A DNA stretch of 64,000 nt from Sipunculus nudus. Taxonomy: Eukaryota; Annelida; Sipuncula; Golfingiida; Sipunculidae. Shown here piece after piece: positions 48,001 to 63,400 of this stretch (positions within the stretch are counted from its first letter, which is position 1; every line of letters begins with the position of its first letter). Below the pieces are notes generated by a model. The model was not told the origin of the DNA. It ran no database searches and saw nothing but the letters and a program-made list of their open reading frames with translations. Position numbers and translations under genes: made by a program. Where the stretch lies: positions 20,717,714 through 20,781,713 of the forward strand of contig CM049320.1 of NCBI GenBank assembly GCA_026874595.1. Reading direction: 5' to 3'.

Positions 48001-51000
48001 GAGTTCCATTTTGGTTTCAGACAAGGTGACAGGGTAGTAGCACATACTTCCTCTCATTTTATATTCTTTTGTTAACCAGGCCCGGTGACTACTGTACCTG
48101 CAGGCCCTGGGTGTGTACTGGTCCCTATTGCTCAGTTATACCTCGGGGAAACCAGTGAATTGTGCACTCATTTGTGAGTGAAACACAGCGGTAGGGAACA
48201 GCCTTCGTATTTAAAACTCACCTAGGTTGGGGACAGACCATGAACAATCTCACCACCTCGGCTGAGATTCAAACTCTGCATCTCCTGGCGTTAAATCCTG
48301 TGCTCTGACACTAAACCACAAAAGTCTGTTTAAATCTTATTTAAATTACACATTCACAATAAAATCAACATTAAAATATCACTCAATACAAGGTGCAAAA
48401 ACACTAATTTTCCTTGTGAAATGAGTAAAAAAATTCCCAATCAACTGACCTGAATTAATGTGTTTTGATCATTTTGGCTTGCACCTACATGTTATAAACA
48501 CAAGGATATAAACAAAAGGAACAGCCTGCGTGCAGTGGGATGGGTTTTTTTACTATATTTACTAAGTTTAAGCAATTATCTTTAGTTAATACATGCCAGA
48601 TAATAGGTTAGGTCCCATCAATATACTTACCACTGTGCTCCAAGCGAATGCTGATAACAGTGGTGTCTCTTTGATTAAATCTTCAATCAAACTCTCCTTA
48701 AATAGCTCTGAGCTGTTCTTCACCAGGGACCGGTCTGTAAAATAATTTTTCAACTGTTAAATTTTGTTTGCTCAGACTATCACTTCATTAAATTTCACCG
48801 ATTAACAGGATTAATCCCTAGTCCATTGTAGCTTTTTTTTCATTAAGCTGGCTTTATGTATTAGCAAACCAGTTAAGCAAAGTTTAACCACTCTGGTCAT
48901 TCTGAGTCATACAAAATGATGTGAAGATCTAAAGAAACAAAATTTTTCCTTATTTTGGACCAGTCGCTATGTTCAGGTATTGTATAACAATTCACTGAAG
49001 AATTGATGCATTGAATTCCAAACCCTCAATTAAACTGTACTTCTTAACCTCATAATCAATTAGTTTCAATTATTATTTTATTCAAGCTCCATTACAAAAC
49101 CTTATGTAAGCTGTCAACTTTGACACATAACACTATGATGTTGAGACTATTTATTGTGTATGTGCTCAAGATATAGTTTCAACTCTCAACGGTGAAGCAC
49201 TACACTTGCATAGAAACAAAAATGGCAGTGTTGAAAAGAGGGCAAACTCTAATTTTTCCTTTACTTCCTAAAATCAACTGCCATCTGTTATGGTAAATAA
49301 TAAAACTTTATTTAAAAGAAAGTGTGAAATTTAGTTTTAAAGTAATAATGAATTGAGAATTGAATCGAAAGCCTAATTTTTAAGTACAAGGGCCTAGACG
49401 CACATAGACGCCATATGTAACTATGAAAGTGAAGGATCAGTGATGAGGTGGGACAGATGGATTGCCAGTCATATGCAGATCATTTTAGTTGTTATCCATC
49501 CTTACAGCAGGGGACTGATAAGTAATTTCCTGGAAGACACATATCTTGAACAAAAAAGAATTTGTTATAACTCTAATAGTTACTTTCCCTGCACATTTCT
49601 TTAATTTTTGTCAACAACATGTATTCCATGCTGTCCATAATTAAACTTTGAATAATCATCATAGCTTTTAGATATTAACTTGTTTGTTCACAAGTTCTTT
49701 AGTGTGAATATCTCACTCACAGCATAATATTAAGGTTACTGCCCGTGTACAACAAGCAACTTTATGAAATATGACTGGTCACTGCAGCACAGTTTTAGGC
49801 ACGACTGCAGTCACAACTTAAAGTAGGCCATATCAATCCAATTATTATAACTACTGAAACATGTATTCAAATCTTTCCTAACCCCCACAATGATAAAATG
49901 ATACAGAAAGTGAAAGACTTACCAGACAAAACACCATCACTGGTGATTTCTAAATCTTTGTTGCTATAAGACAAGTCATGTGGACAGTGCAGGGCTGCCT
50001 CTTTTTCGGGCTTCCTGTTGAGGACTGTTGGTGACTTGGATGATGGTGCAAGTGCTGGCTGGAAAAGATAAAAGATAAATTAGGTAAATCTTAATTCACT
50101 AGGAGTGCTGCATTTGATTTGTACCTGACTTTCTGATAATTTTCTGTGACCCCCCTGGGCAAGCCCCTGGAGAAGCTTTTGAATTTTTTTTAAATGACAG
50201 AATATGACATATTATCACTATGATTCCTTTACTATGTGATTGTTTCAGCCAATCATAGTTCCAGATTTCCTTTACTGTGTTTGCTGTGCAAATAATCACT
50301 TGATCAGAAGAAAACTGCAAGCAAAGTCTGTCAGCTGAATTTGACCAGTGAACCAGGAGCCAAGCAACCATCCCACTTCTTTATTTTTTCATGGCCACAT
50401 GAACTTTGCCACTATAATGGTGTACACATTTTGATCAAGGGGAAACAAATTTGTGGACAGATGGGCAGACAGACACACTGATGGACAGGTTGATTACCAT
50501 AAATTTCCGCATATATGTCGCACCCCTGTATAAGTCGAGGTGGGATTTTCAAGAGAGAAATCAGGAGAAAATTTTTTAGAGCCCTCTGAGTGGAATAGTC
50601 CCTAGCTCACAACAGATAAGTAAATGAAAACCAATTGAATGAGTCATTTAAAAGTCGCACCCAAAAATAACTTCCCTGCATAGTTGTCAGGCTACAAGTA
50701 CCCACTACCACTGCTTGTAGTGCAGTTAACATTCCCTTTCAGTGAAGGTCAAACCCACTGGACACCGTGATTTATAGCTAAAAGTGAAAACCCAGGGAAG
50801 GCCCGCCGTGTGACAACGTAGGTGACAATATTTACATGGGTTCACTGTCACTTCTTGTCGCTTTCAAATGAACAAAGACGTTTCCCGAGTGTTATGAATA
50901 AGTATCTACATAAGTATGATATGAGTAATTATATATACGTAAGTCTATATAGTTACAGACATAATTCCATAGCTTTGAGAACCTACAATACTTTATACCA

Positions 51001-54000
51001 ACGGCATAGAAGTAGTCATACATTTTATTGGAAGATGTCCCCACTGTTGCGTGAAAATAAATGGGGAAATTGACAACCAAAAGTCAAGGAGACCGTTTCT
51101 GCTTATTAGAAAAGGGAGAAACTGAATTCACATTATTTCATGTTTGAATTTTATTTTCTATACATAAAAATGAACAAGATTTGCTCTTTAAGTGTTATGA
51201 ATAGGTAAAAAAATCGTAAGACTAAATAGCTTTCATTTTACACCTTCAGAACAAGCCTTAATTTGTCACCACTATAAAAAAATAGTCAACTATATTTCTG
51301 TCAGGTGTCGCCAATGTTGCATGAAGAAAAATGGAAAATAGAATCAAGGATCAAGCTCAAATTTGCCATTTCTGCTTATTTCTGACAGTGGATCAAATAA
51401 AATAATCTTCGTCAATGTTCAAAATGGATAACCTGTGAATGAAAATATGATATCCGTTTATAGTTTTGTATTTTAAATGCATGTACTTAACAGACTGCAG
51501 ATTTATCAGCTACTCGATACGATCGCTGGCTGAATGGAGCACGTATCTCGCCTGACCTGCTTGGGTGACCACAGTTATATGCGGGTCATGGCGATCATCA
51601 TGGCATATATTTCCAAGCTAACTGTCAGCATTTTAAATGTGGGAAGAAACAGTTATGAAACAATTGCGCTCTGAAGACCCATGACCTGTGTCAATGGGAA
51701 AATGGCTATGAAGTTCACCCGAGTTCGCCCGCCTTTTGTCACCTGTTCATTTTTACAAACAGCGGCCCACGGTCATTTGTGTGTTTGCTCCCATATGCAA
51801 GAATCAAATGTTGATGCCAAGCAATTCTTAAACAGACTTTGATGTCAAATACACAGAGGTCGATGCCATTAAAAACCCTGATTGATTACACAATACTCGT
51901 GCCTCTAGCACCCATGCTCAATCGCCAATGAATGAAGCTCGTTAATTATAACTAGGCGCGGGGTTACCTGCTGGTGGTCAGCATCCAGGTTTATCACATG
52001 AATTTTGATATACAGCATTCCTAATTAAAAGGACAGCGTAAATGGCCGAACTTGAAAAAAAATAGTATGGAAGTCTAATTCCACAGTATTTAATGACTGA
52101 AAGGGCCACATATGTACCCGACATCCCCGGAAACGATCATCTGATGAGCGATTAGGCAAGTCCTATCTGGGTCAGCCGGACATTCAGGTCAGCAGTTTGA
52201 CGAAGTCTGGGTAAAAATTGGACTGTCAGGCTTAGACCCGCAAATAAGGCAACCCCCATTCCTGGATTATTTTTTTAGGAGCAAATTTCTCGACGTGTAT
52301 GCGGAAATTTACGGTACTATCACTTTTTTTTCAAGCAAGGCCCGAATAATTAGTAGTTGCCTCCACTGACCCAAACTCTACATGACTGTCTCACAGATGT
52401 CCAATGCTGCCTCGCTGGTCACAAGAAATGGACTGATAGCTGGCTACACTATATGCAGACTGTTCATGTATATAAAAAGGTCAATATATCTTCCATTTTC
52501 AAAAATTTTCCTTGAAGTTTAATATTTTAGAAACCTTCACTTCCTAAGCTTTCAGGAAATAGGTTTAATTTTTTTTAATGGCACCAATTCCAAGATTTTC
52601 CTGATATACCAAGATAAATGACTTAATTTTCATATAACCTAACCTAGGTTATTTCTGCATTGAACTGGAATACCATCAGAAATGGATAAAATAATTTATA
52701 ATTTAGACAAACTGATTTGAGACATAACAAGTGACCTTTGGGTCATGCATGAGCCTCAACTGATAAGCATGACCTATGGACAAACATGAGTAAGAAAGAA
52801 ACATAAAAATTTGATTAAACACATTATTTCAAGGTCATTGTTGAAGTAGGGCTAAAGTATCTGAAAAATTGACCAAGCCTCCACAGACTTTATGCTCTGC
52901 CCCTTTGACCTAACGAGCCCCAAAAACACTCCTACACTCCATGCCTATATAGTTGCCAGAGCTGTTTATAAAACACCAGTGATGTCATGAAGATGTCACA
53001 CAGGTCAGTCAAACATGATGTTCCATTGACTAACATCATCAGATAGAACTGCTCTATCTCTTTTCTTCAGTGATGATAATATTGCCATCATTGTGAAGTG
53101 TTTTCCCATATATACTGCATTATTTTGTCTCATAGGGATTAAGTGCAAGGTAAGACATTATTATTTACTCAGCAGCCAGAGGAAAAGCTCCAGCAACCTT
53201 TGGCCTAGCACTTTTATACGGTCTACTTTGTATAAAAAATATCCCAGGAAAACATATGGACAGGGGTACTGGTACAAACTAATTATATTTTCTTCTGTTT
53301 CTGGCAAATATATAGGAAACAAATAGGTATTTTCAATGCAATTGCCACTTTTACCTGGTCCCTTACCATGACCATCAGTTCTAAAGGCAGCATCTGAAGA
53401 TCTGTTTAATTGACCTATTCATGAACTCTATGTGACCTTAATCGCATATTCATTCAATGAATAATCATGAGCATTGGACTTACAAGCAACCAATCAAGTG
53501 ACCATTAACATTGTAAAGCATCAATCATCCGACAAAAACAAAATTTGCATAATTTTACAGAGCTCTGTCGAACAGAACACCTGTAGTCTGTACAAGTACC
53601 CTAGTCGGCATGTTTTCCAGGATATTTTTTGTACAAAGGTGATACCAGTTGATGACATCAGTCAATGCAGTCATATGTCATCGACCTTTGTGACGTCATT
53701 ATTATGTTGAAAGCAACTCTCGCTACCATGGGCATGGAAGACTTTCTGTGTAGGAGCGTTTTGGGGGGTCATTATAATAATTAGGTTAAAAGGGCAGAGC
53801 ATTTGGGCTGTGGTGGATAGGTCAATTGCTTTAAATGGCTTTACTTGTATAAAAGATACACTAACATGCAGTCTTAATATTGAGCTGAAGGTTTATAGGA
53901 GACAATTTGTTCATAGGAATATATAGGAAAATAAAGGATATCCAAGAGTCAATTGAAGCCCTAAATAACTCCACCTGCCAGCTACATGGCCCCCTGGTGT

Positions 54001-57000
54001 GAAAGTTTGGAAACTTGTTTCATGGATGATTGAACTTACTGACCTTTGTGACAGGAGCTTCTCTGCTTTTTGACACAATACCATAGATTTCATGAAGACA
54101 TTGACGAACCATCGGTGGAATCGGGTTACAGCAAGCCAACACTCCTTGCATTTCCCTGTAACAAATCAGTCATATATAATTATTTTCAAAAAATTAATGA
54201 AAACAGAATTTTGAGACACAGAAGAAACAATATTTGGGAAATCATAATTTTGTCAGAATATTTTCTTCAGTGCAGAACACAATTATTGTATCTATAATAA
54301 AAAGTAAAATAATCAATATTTATGACCTTTTAAGAGTCAATTTCATGAGTCACTTTTTATAATCTTGGTAAAAGATACATGAACAACACTAAGAAAGGGT
54401 TAGTAATCTTTCAGTATAAATCCACCCCATTTTAAGAATAAACAAACCATGTGACTGCCAGTTGCACTGTTTTTTAGTCCAGGATGCAGGGAGCTTCCTT
54501 CACACTAGAGCGACCAAGGTTCCTGACCCTGGAAGTGGCCTATTTCATGCGACGGGGGTTTGGGATCTTAGTTAATGAACACTAATCACTATACATAACA
54601 GGTCATAGGGATTCAGAATGGGCAGAATAATTACATTTGTAACACTTAAAAATTCTCATCTCACAAGAAAACATTCGGTAATTACATTGCCTTGACATGT
54701 ACATTATTATCTCTAGTCCCTAAAACAAATGTTTGCAACTCCTAAAACTTGGCCAATATGACTGCCTCTATGTCTGTGGTTCTAACAAGTAGTCATGTAT
54801 AACAGTACGGGATTTTATAATCAGACTTTCTCAGCATGTAGGTTAAGTACACTACACAGAAAGTCAGACCCCTGTCACACAAAGCACTCAAAAACATTTA
54901 CCAAAAGCAGATGCTCTCTGTTGCAACCCAACCCACTCCACTCACGAGTAAATGGGTACTGGTCATGGGCACCAGACATAAGTGAATCAAATAACTTCTA
55001 ATGCCTACAAGTAAAGTTAACCAAGAACTACTTCAAATCCTCACCTTGGTAAAATTTCTGCTATGTGAAGTAACATGTGGTTTGGCAACACATATCTGAA
55101 AAAAAAACAACATAAAGATACAATTGGAGGAACATTAAATGGACACAGCTTTAACCTGGGTATTTGCTTTTAATAGAAAGCTACCTCTATTCAGGGCTTC
55201 CCACCAGGTCTTCCTGGAGAAATACAGAAATTTTATAGGAGGACCTGAGACATATGTAGGAGTTTAAAAGAGTTTTTTCAGCAAAAAGAGTTAGAGAGGA
55301 TAGGGAGAATCCTGGTATACACAGTAAATTAAAATGACTGTCTATTCTAGATGCAGTTTCTACAGGTCTGTTTAACTATAGTCAGTTTCAGCACCACTGT
55401 CCACCTGTTTTTTTTTTCAAAACCTACCTTATGTCATTTCCTGTAAACAATTTAAAACCAGTTTATGAGTAACTAGTCTATTCTATAACGAAATCTTGCC
55501 ACCAATCTGTGAAATGGGCATATCAGGGAATAGTGATGATGTCATAATTGAGGTGATGCACAAAAGAGGCACCCACATTCATGGGACCAATATTAAAGAG
55601 CTGTCACCCCAGGTTTGAAGCAAGGCTTGTATTCTCCCCATGCACATGCTTCACTATTATGTCACATTACTTTCTATACATATCAAAGGAAAATAAACAA
55701 TGGATACTTACTGGGGATGCCATGAACTACAGAATTATATGAGACAGGTCAACTGGGCTGTAAAGTGAATAATATTAATATCATAAGCAGGTAGGGTACC
55801 AAAAATTACACATTTTCCTCTTTCGGCCATTGGTGCATATTTTGTTTGGCAAGTTTGTGTAATGTGGAGATAATCGCAAAAAGCAGGTGGAAGGGGTGCA
55901 TGGAACGGACTTCAGTTTTGATAGAGGCACTTGTATAACTACATCACTTACACTGTCAGTTATACAAATGGAACAGATGTTTTCAAATATGACAGGTTTA
56001 TATAGCAAGTATTACTCAATAATAACAGATACATTGAAAACATGATTGTGAAGTGAAAAATATGGGATAATATAGGGGATTCTGGTTTAAAAAACCTTGA
56101 AAATACAGAAAACCATAGCAGACATATATTTCATTGGTAATTATAGGAAACATAATGGATTATAGAAGCCCTGCTGTATTAGGTGGTTTAAAGGTTAATT
56201 CCCCTTACCACAGGAGCACCACTGTGGGGTGTCTGTAACAGTGAGGTGCCTGTTAATGGAGGTTTTTAAATATCTGTGATTTTCGAATAGTTTATTATTA
56301 AGCCACTTGGAGCCTAGTGTATGGTTAGAGTGATGGACTTGTGAAGGTTGCAGGTTAATCGCCGAAAAAGAGTAAGCCAAATTCCTCACCACAAGGGTTT
56401 GCTCTCTAGACCTGGGACTGAATGGGTACTTGTCATGGGTGGCAAGCAAATGTTTAATGAAACACCTTCAAATGTCAATTATAGCTGCTTGAGTTGTATG
56501 CCCCTAGAGAACTGAGATAAGCTACAAGTATGAACAGGCCTGAAAGACGCCAGGAAGGCAAAAGGTAAAGTTGGATGAGACTGACATCATCGGAGATACC
56601 AGACTATTAACCCTAATCTTACCTTTTTTTATCTACATTTTTCAGCTCACCCTATGCTTTCATCCTCCTCTCGTGCTACGCGGTCCCTCCAGGCATACAG
56701 CCCCTTCAGTGCCTCCATCTGGCGGTTGTCAAACCTTTTCTTACTGTTAATGTACAGCTTCAAGTGGCTCTTATCATCTATCTGAGGCTTGCAATATGTC
56801 TGCAAATGTTTCAGAGTAACCCATGGTTAAACATGGATAATGTACACTGTAATTGTCAGGTGAATGTCTCAGGATATACATCATTCAACAAGTACATACA
56901 CATTCACTTGTCCTTCTCTGGCATTCACTTGATACAAAGTATCAAAATATCCTGATATGAACTATCTGACATACAGCAGTATTTTTTTCACTGTTTTCCC

Positions 57001-60000
57001 CTTTGGCATAAAAAGAATGGTTGAAAATGACTACATCACTATAATGGTATTTCCATTTTTTATCTATAAAGATTGTTAATGCCACACTACATGGCATCAT
57101 CTTTTAGTTGTGTAGCATGGTTATCTGGACATATGTTTGGAAACTGTTCTTCCATTGTGTGCAACACCTCCTGTGGAGGTATGCCTCCTGGAGGTATGCC
57201 ACAAAAATTGAAAAATACTATTTTTTGGGCCCCCGTACATTGAAGATTTTAAATTTGTATAACAACTAGAGGAATGCTGTAAAAGGTGGAATATATTTCA
57301 AATCGGATATTTTTGTACATTGTTAAAAGGATTTGCAGATGCATAGCAGACCTTTATGAATGAAAAAGCATACATGCATATGGTTATTTCCAATTACATA
57401 CACACATACATGCATATCATCATGTTACTTACTTTTAGTATTTTCACCAGTTCCTTTAAAGAAGTTATTCCATTAAGTTCTTTTTCAACGAAACCAATGA
57501 GTGAATATGGATTGCTTTGTCAGTTTAAGGACAAATTCACTGATTATGACATATGTACAAATTCATATTCAAATGACATATCAGCAGGTTGCTGGAAAGT
57601 ACCAAATGTTTGTGAAAAGTCCAAAAACATTTTTAAAATGTACCATAAACTTACTTAAGAGCACAAATTTATTATTGGAAAGTACCAAAACATTGCCAAA
57701 AAGGTACAAACAAAGTAACAACAAGTGCTGAAAACTGACACTTCTTAAGCAGCAGTTGTACACTACAGCTGATCCCGATTTCCATTGCTTTAACCACTCT
57801 CAGCAGGTTTTCTTGGGTCTCAACATCAGTGTTGGCATATGGCGTAGAATCAGACCAATGAAAGCGGGGTGTCTCAGGTTTAAACCTGGGAATTTGTTTG
57901 GAAAAAGCAATACCACACTCTCATTGGCCAGATAACCATTCTTTGTTCTGTGCAAGCCCTGGTGGTGAAACTCGTAAAATCTTGCTATACAAAGCAGCGG
58001 TTAAAGGGAAGGAGATATAGAATGACTACAGTGTATAACCCCTGCATGAGGAGTGTACTGAGAAGTAAAAATAATTTATTGAAAAGTGTATATTTGTTCC
58101 TGATATAACTCAAGCAATCCAGAATGGAATGTCAGAAAACTTTCAGGGCATTTCAAGAATGTTCAATGAATAATAAACTAGATTTTGGTGTAGATCTGGC
58201 ACATGATCCGGATTCAGGAACATCATTTAGCAATATTCACAAATGTGCAGTCACTTCTTCATGAATGAACCTGGGAATATGGGCCGAATAAGTGAACATG
58301 GTGGAGACTTACTTTGAGACAGACTTCCTTGCTTTTCTGCAGGACCAGTTGCAGCATGTTTTTCTGTTTGTTCCCTTTCTCCAGCAGTGCGTTCTTCATC
58401 TGGTCGTAGATGTACAGGAGATAATGTGTGTCACTCCGTGCATATTTAATAAGCTCCTCTGGCAATGGCCTATAAACAAAGAGTATTTAACATTCATAGT
58501 GAGCTTCACTTTTGTTAAATATTCCTTTGATAGAGGTGTAATTACCTTAAACTCAAACCTCTTGTGGTCATAGAGTAAGCTTTCATATAAATGTGTGGTA
58601 CTCTGAATAAAAGAGGCTGTCAAGCACACACTCATGAGAAAGTAAGAAAAAAGTATGACTGGGATTATAATAACAGCAGGGAAAAGTAGGAAAATACTTG
58701 ATAACGAATGTAGAATAAAAAATGTTATTAAACTGAGAACATATATAAATATCAGTTAAGTTGGTGGTCTGTTTGCACCCTCAGTTCTGAGATTGCATGG
58801 TGCTACAAAATCCCCCATAAAAATTTTACAATAATAATGAAAGGAAAATTAAACTATATCTGACACCTTTTTGACACTGTATGAAAAAGTAGGAAAAAAG
58901 AGAAAACAGATGGAAAAGGTACAGAAAAAGTAGGAAAAAGAGGGAATTTTCAAGAAAAAGTAGGAAGGAGTAGGCAAAGTAGGATTACTCGAAAGCCTGT
59001 TTAAACTGTGATAACTATTCTGGTAACAACATGTTTACATTAGTGTTACCATTTCCATAATATTACAAAACTGTTTTAGTTTGAAAGCTAATGCTGTCTA
59101 TGTGACAAGAGCATGATTAAATGATGAGATATAAAGGAATGTACTGATTGTATTGGAACTGATACATATCAGTGAATATTTCTTTAAATATGAAATCTAT
59201 TTGTTAATACCTATAATAGTATTAAAACTCACAGCTGTGAATATTTTTTAAGAAAGAGCATATTTTCCTCTCCATTTCTTTTACAGGTGCTCAAACACAT
59301 TATATTTGCTTTTGGATATTAATCAAATCATTTATTCTGTAAAGAGATCTATAATAAATATTCATCACCACTGCATATTCATTGATATCCTAAAAAGCTA
59401 GCATACCTGACAATATATGGTCATTCTGAATTTATATGCATGAGCATGAGTTTCAATATGAATATCAGAAATATGAATATTCATAAGTTTCATACCTAAT
59501 CCTCCAATCAGCTAGCTGGTATTGTTTGTCTGCCTCTACATTACAATACAGCTGCAAGAGATATGCTAATGAGTAGTGCTGGTGCATCACTCTGGCAGCC
59601 TGACCTGTGTCAAACATGTTGACGATGTACACCCCAAAGTCTCTCTGCAGCCAAGGTATATCCATGTTCGCTCCATGAAGCACCTATATAGATATAAATA
59701 AATATATAAGAGCAACAGTATGAAATGTCCTATTCAAATGCAGGTAGATGTCCTAAACGTGTTTATGTATCAGATTTTTTCTTACAGCTTCCTGTGATGA
59801 AAAAAAAGGTTTCAAACATGAGACACAAAGAAAAGTTCTGAATTTGAGGTGAATTGTAAATACTAAAGGCTGTTATAATACAGGGCTGTTATCATTATAA
59901 TTTAAACCATACTTAAAACAGCAAAATGATGGTCATTATGAAACCAGAACAAAATGGTCAAAATCATGGACATTTACTGATCATTACTCTGCTGATTTTC

Positions 60001-60394
60001 CCCTCTATTAAACCACACATAGTAACAGCTTATTTAACTAGAAATGTCTGGCATCAGAGATGCCTTAGTATCATGAGACATTTAGCCTATCCCCTTTATC
60101 AAAGGCCCCATTCTTCTGAAACCCATACTGACACTTAACAAAGTGTAGGTCACCATTTTTAGAATTGTCTAACAACCAAAAACACTGTTATATATCAAAC
60201 TTGAGTAAAATAATGCACTACTTAAAAATATATACAAAAAAAAATCATGTATTCTCAAAAATTTGGAATTAAAGATCATGATTACCACTTTCAAACATGT
60301 GTGGGATCCTGGTTGAAAAAAATGAAGGGGAAAAATAGTACGGCTGTTCTGTAATAGATACAGGCTCAAAAAACCTATATTCCCACAGATTTGA

Positions 60395-60430
<36 letters not shown>

Positions 60431-63400
60431 ATAAAGGTCAGTTTTAAGATGCATTTCAGAATTTGTAATTGGTTTTTCCACCAAAATTGTGGCTCTAAGT
60501 GGGGGTGGGGGTTATCAATGGTAGCAGATTATCTTTGGTGAAAGATGGATAACAATATCCGAGTCAATTTTATGAAGAAATTTGCAGTACATCAAAAGTT
60601 GTGGGGTTCACATTTAACATAGATTTCTGCAGGTTTAACTTTGAAGACTGTGATCAAGGTGACCGATTTTAAAACAGATTTTGACCTTGGTAGAAACACT
60701 GGGTGTGACTGTCAAATTTGAGGAATAAATATGCAGTACTTCCAAAATTATGGGGTTCACAATAATCCTATATTTCCAAAGATTTGACCTTCCATCTGGG
60801 GATACAATTAACCACATGTAGTTATTCTGGTTTTCCTACCTTGACAATACTAGGATCTGTAAAGATGTCATTCATCCTGTAAAGTTCATGCCTGAGTGCG
60901 AGAGTATCCACCACGTAATCCTCCGCCCTTGTAGACAGCTGCAGCAGGCACGTGAACCCCTGGTACGTCCGGTATGTGTGAGCCTGAAAAACCATGTACA
61001 GCGAAACCTAAAAATTATGACCGCCAACGAGACCTCAATCAAGGTCACATTTAGGAGGTGATGCAGGGCTGGACATTAACTTTTGAAAGTATTTGCCCAG
61101 TTGTATAAGTAACATTTAGCTTTTACTTGACCTAAATGAATTTTTACTTGCCCTACAAGAATCATTGATTGTATTTAATAACACAAATATCCATTTTCAG
61201 GCCTTTGGATAAAGGTTTATGTAGGACCAACTTGCCCTACTCGGCAAGTTGGAGGTGACTTTTAGTTGCCCTTCCACTATTTTCTGAATTTTTCACTTGC
61301 CCCAGGCAAGCGGTTAACTGTAAATGTTGAGCCCTGCAGTGGTCTAAGCAAGGCCTGGCCATAAGTGCCATAAAGCATTGGGACTGGGAAAAAGTAGTCA
61401 GTATTTTGAGGTGGTAACAAAACTGAGGTAGTCATTAGATGAGTTTTACTGTAGTATGTTACTTACTAAGCCGTAACGAACATTTGACCCATCAAGAGTC
61501 CTCAAGCCATGCAAGAAATCAGAGCACGAATATCTGCCCACTGCAACATTTCAGGTTCAGAAATCTGTTGAAACACCTTATACAAGCTAAGAAACATAGA
61601 AATAGCAAGAAATAAAACAAAAATCTCTGACTAGATTGAATTATCTTATATTCATCGTCCATTCATTTGCTGTGTCCTCATTGGTACTTGGTAAAAGCTG
61701 TATATATTGGTACTGATCCAATTTAAAGCAGAACGTCATGTATAACCATAAATCAATATGCCAAGAATCTCAGTCATGTGAGATAATCTATTTGTGAGTA
61801 TTTAAAGTAAGTTTTTAGAAAATATATTAGATCTCTGGTAATTTATCACCGTGACAATAAATGTTAAAGGACAGACAGGTGTATGGATGTGGGCCATACC
61901 ATAACAAAACCTCTCTGAGATTGGTTTATAATAAGTATAAAGGCAGCACTGACAAAGCTGTGTTTGCTCTGATTCAATAACAGCTAATTATTTTATAGGT
62001 ACAAAATTTTCTGCAGACTGAATTCTGTAACATTCAAACAATGTTGGTTTTAATTTGATATCAATCATTATGTCAGTTTAGCCACCTGTTCCCTCCTGGT
62101 ATTTTCAGGCTGTTCACGTTTAAACATTTCTCAACTATAGCAGGTGCAATGCAAACATAACCTCCCCTAAAGAGGTTATGCTTTTCCTCTGTTTGCTGTT
62201 CTTTTGCAGGATAAACAATTTCCATGAAAGCTAGTAGCAGGGATTCCTGGAAGGATAAAGGCCAGGAAAGAAGCCATAACACCTCAATTTTTATGCTGTC
62301 TTAACTAATTCTTAATGTATGTACATTTGCATTTTCATGTCAGTTTTGGACTTCATGAGAGGATGGTAGCACTCACTTAATATCATGATATTTTTATATG
62401 CTGGTGTCACTTAGGCCTCATGTCAACACACCTGCAGGTCCTGATTGTGTAATCATGCCTATTGCTTGATCATAACACCGAGGGCACTCAGGAAACCCCC
62501 AAAGGCGCACTGGTATATGAGTGTTGCACAGCTGTGGGACACAGCTTTCCCATTAAGCATGCAGAGCCCTCACCATGAGTGGGGGCTTACCACTTCTTGG
62601 GTGAAATTTGAACACATGACCTGGCTTTCAGAAGCCTGTAGGTTTGCTCATTTCTACTCATACTGTAATCTCCCTTTTTCAGTGATCAACCTAATAAAAC
62701 CTTTATTAAAATGAGCAAGATGGCCCTACCTCCAGATCTATCGCAATTTCTTTCTCTTTCTTCAGTACATCACACAGCTTGAGCAGGTCTTCCAGAGTAT
62801 CAATGAAGGTGAGAGGTGTCTCTTCAAGGGAGGCTGGCACCTTCAGGAATACAGCAATAACAGTAACAGGTATTATCAGATAACAGGTAGGCCCAAAATA
62901 ACGAAACATACTAAAAAGGGAAAAACAATCCATTCTATTAGTGATAACAAGGAGTTTATATACACCCCTTGGTAATAACTCTCAACTCAGGGTCTAGCTT
63001 TTGCTAAGCTTTTGTCTGGCCAAATTGCTGACCTTGGGAAACGGTTGAAAGCTACTGCTACAAAAAATGTAAGTGCTTGAGAAGAGAATAATTACTAATA
63101 TTATGGAAACTCCAGGGACAGGATCCAACATATATAGTTTAAGTTTTTAAGCAACAAAAAATATTGAGGTAAAAAACATTTTGTCACAATTGTTTTGTTG
63201 TGAGATTCCTTCCATATTGGCAAAAGTGAAACTTGGGATCTTTCCATCCATAGCTAAGTGTAATTTGCACAACATAACATTACTTGAACTGATCACATTT
63301 GTTGAGGTATATTAATTATTATATTAAAGTATTATGTTGACAGCAGACAAGGTTATACCACTTATTACCTTTGGTTCAACAGGCTCCAGTTGGTCAGGAA

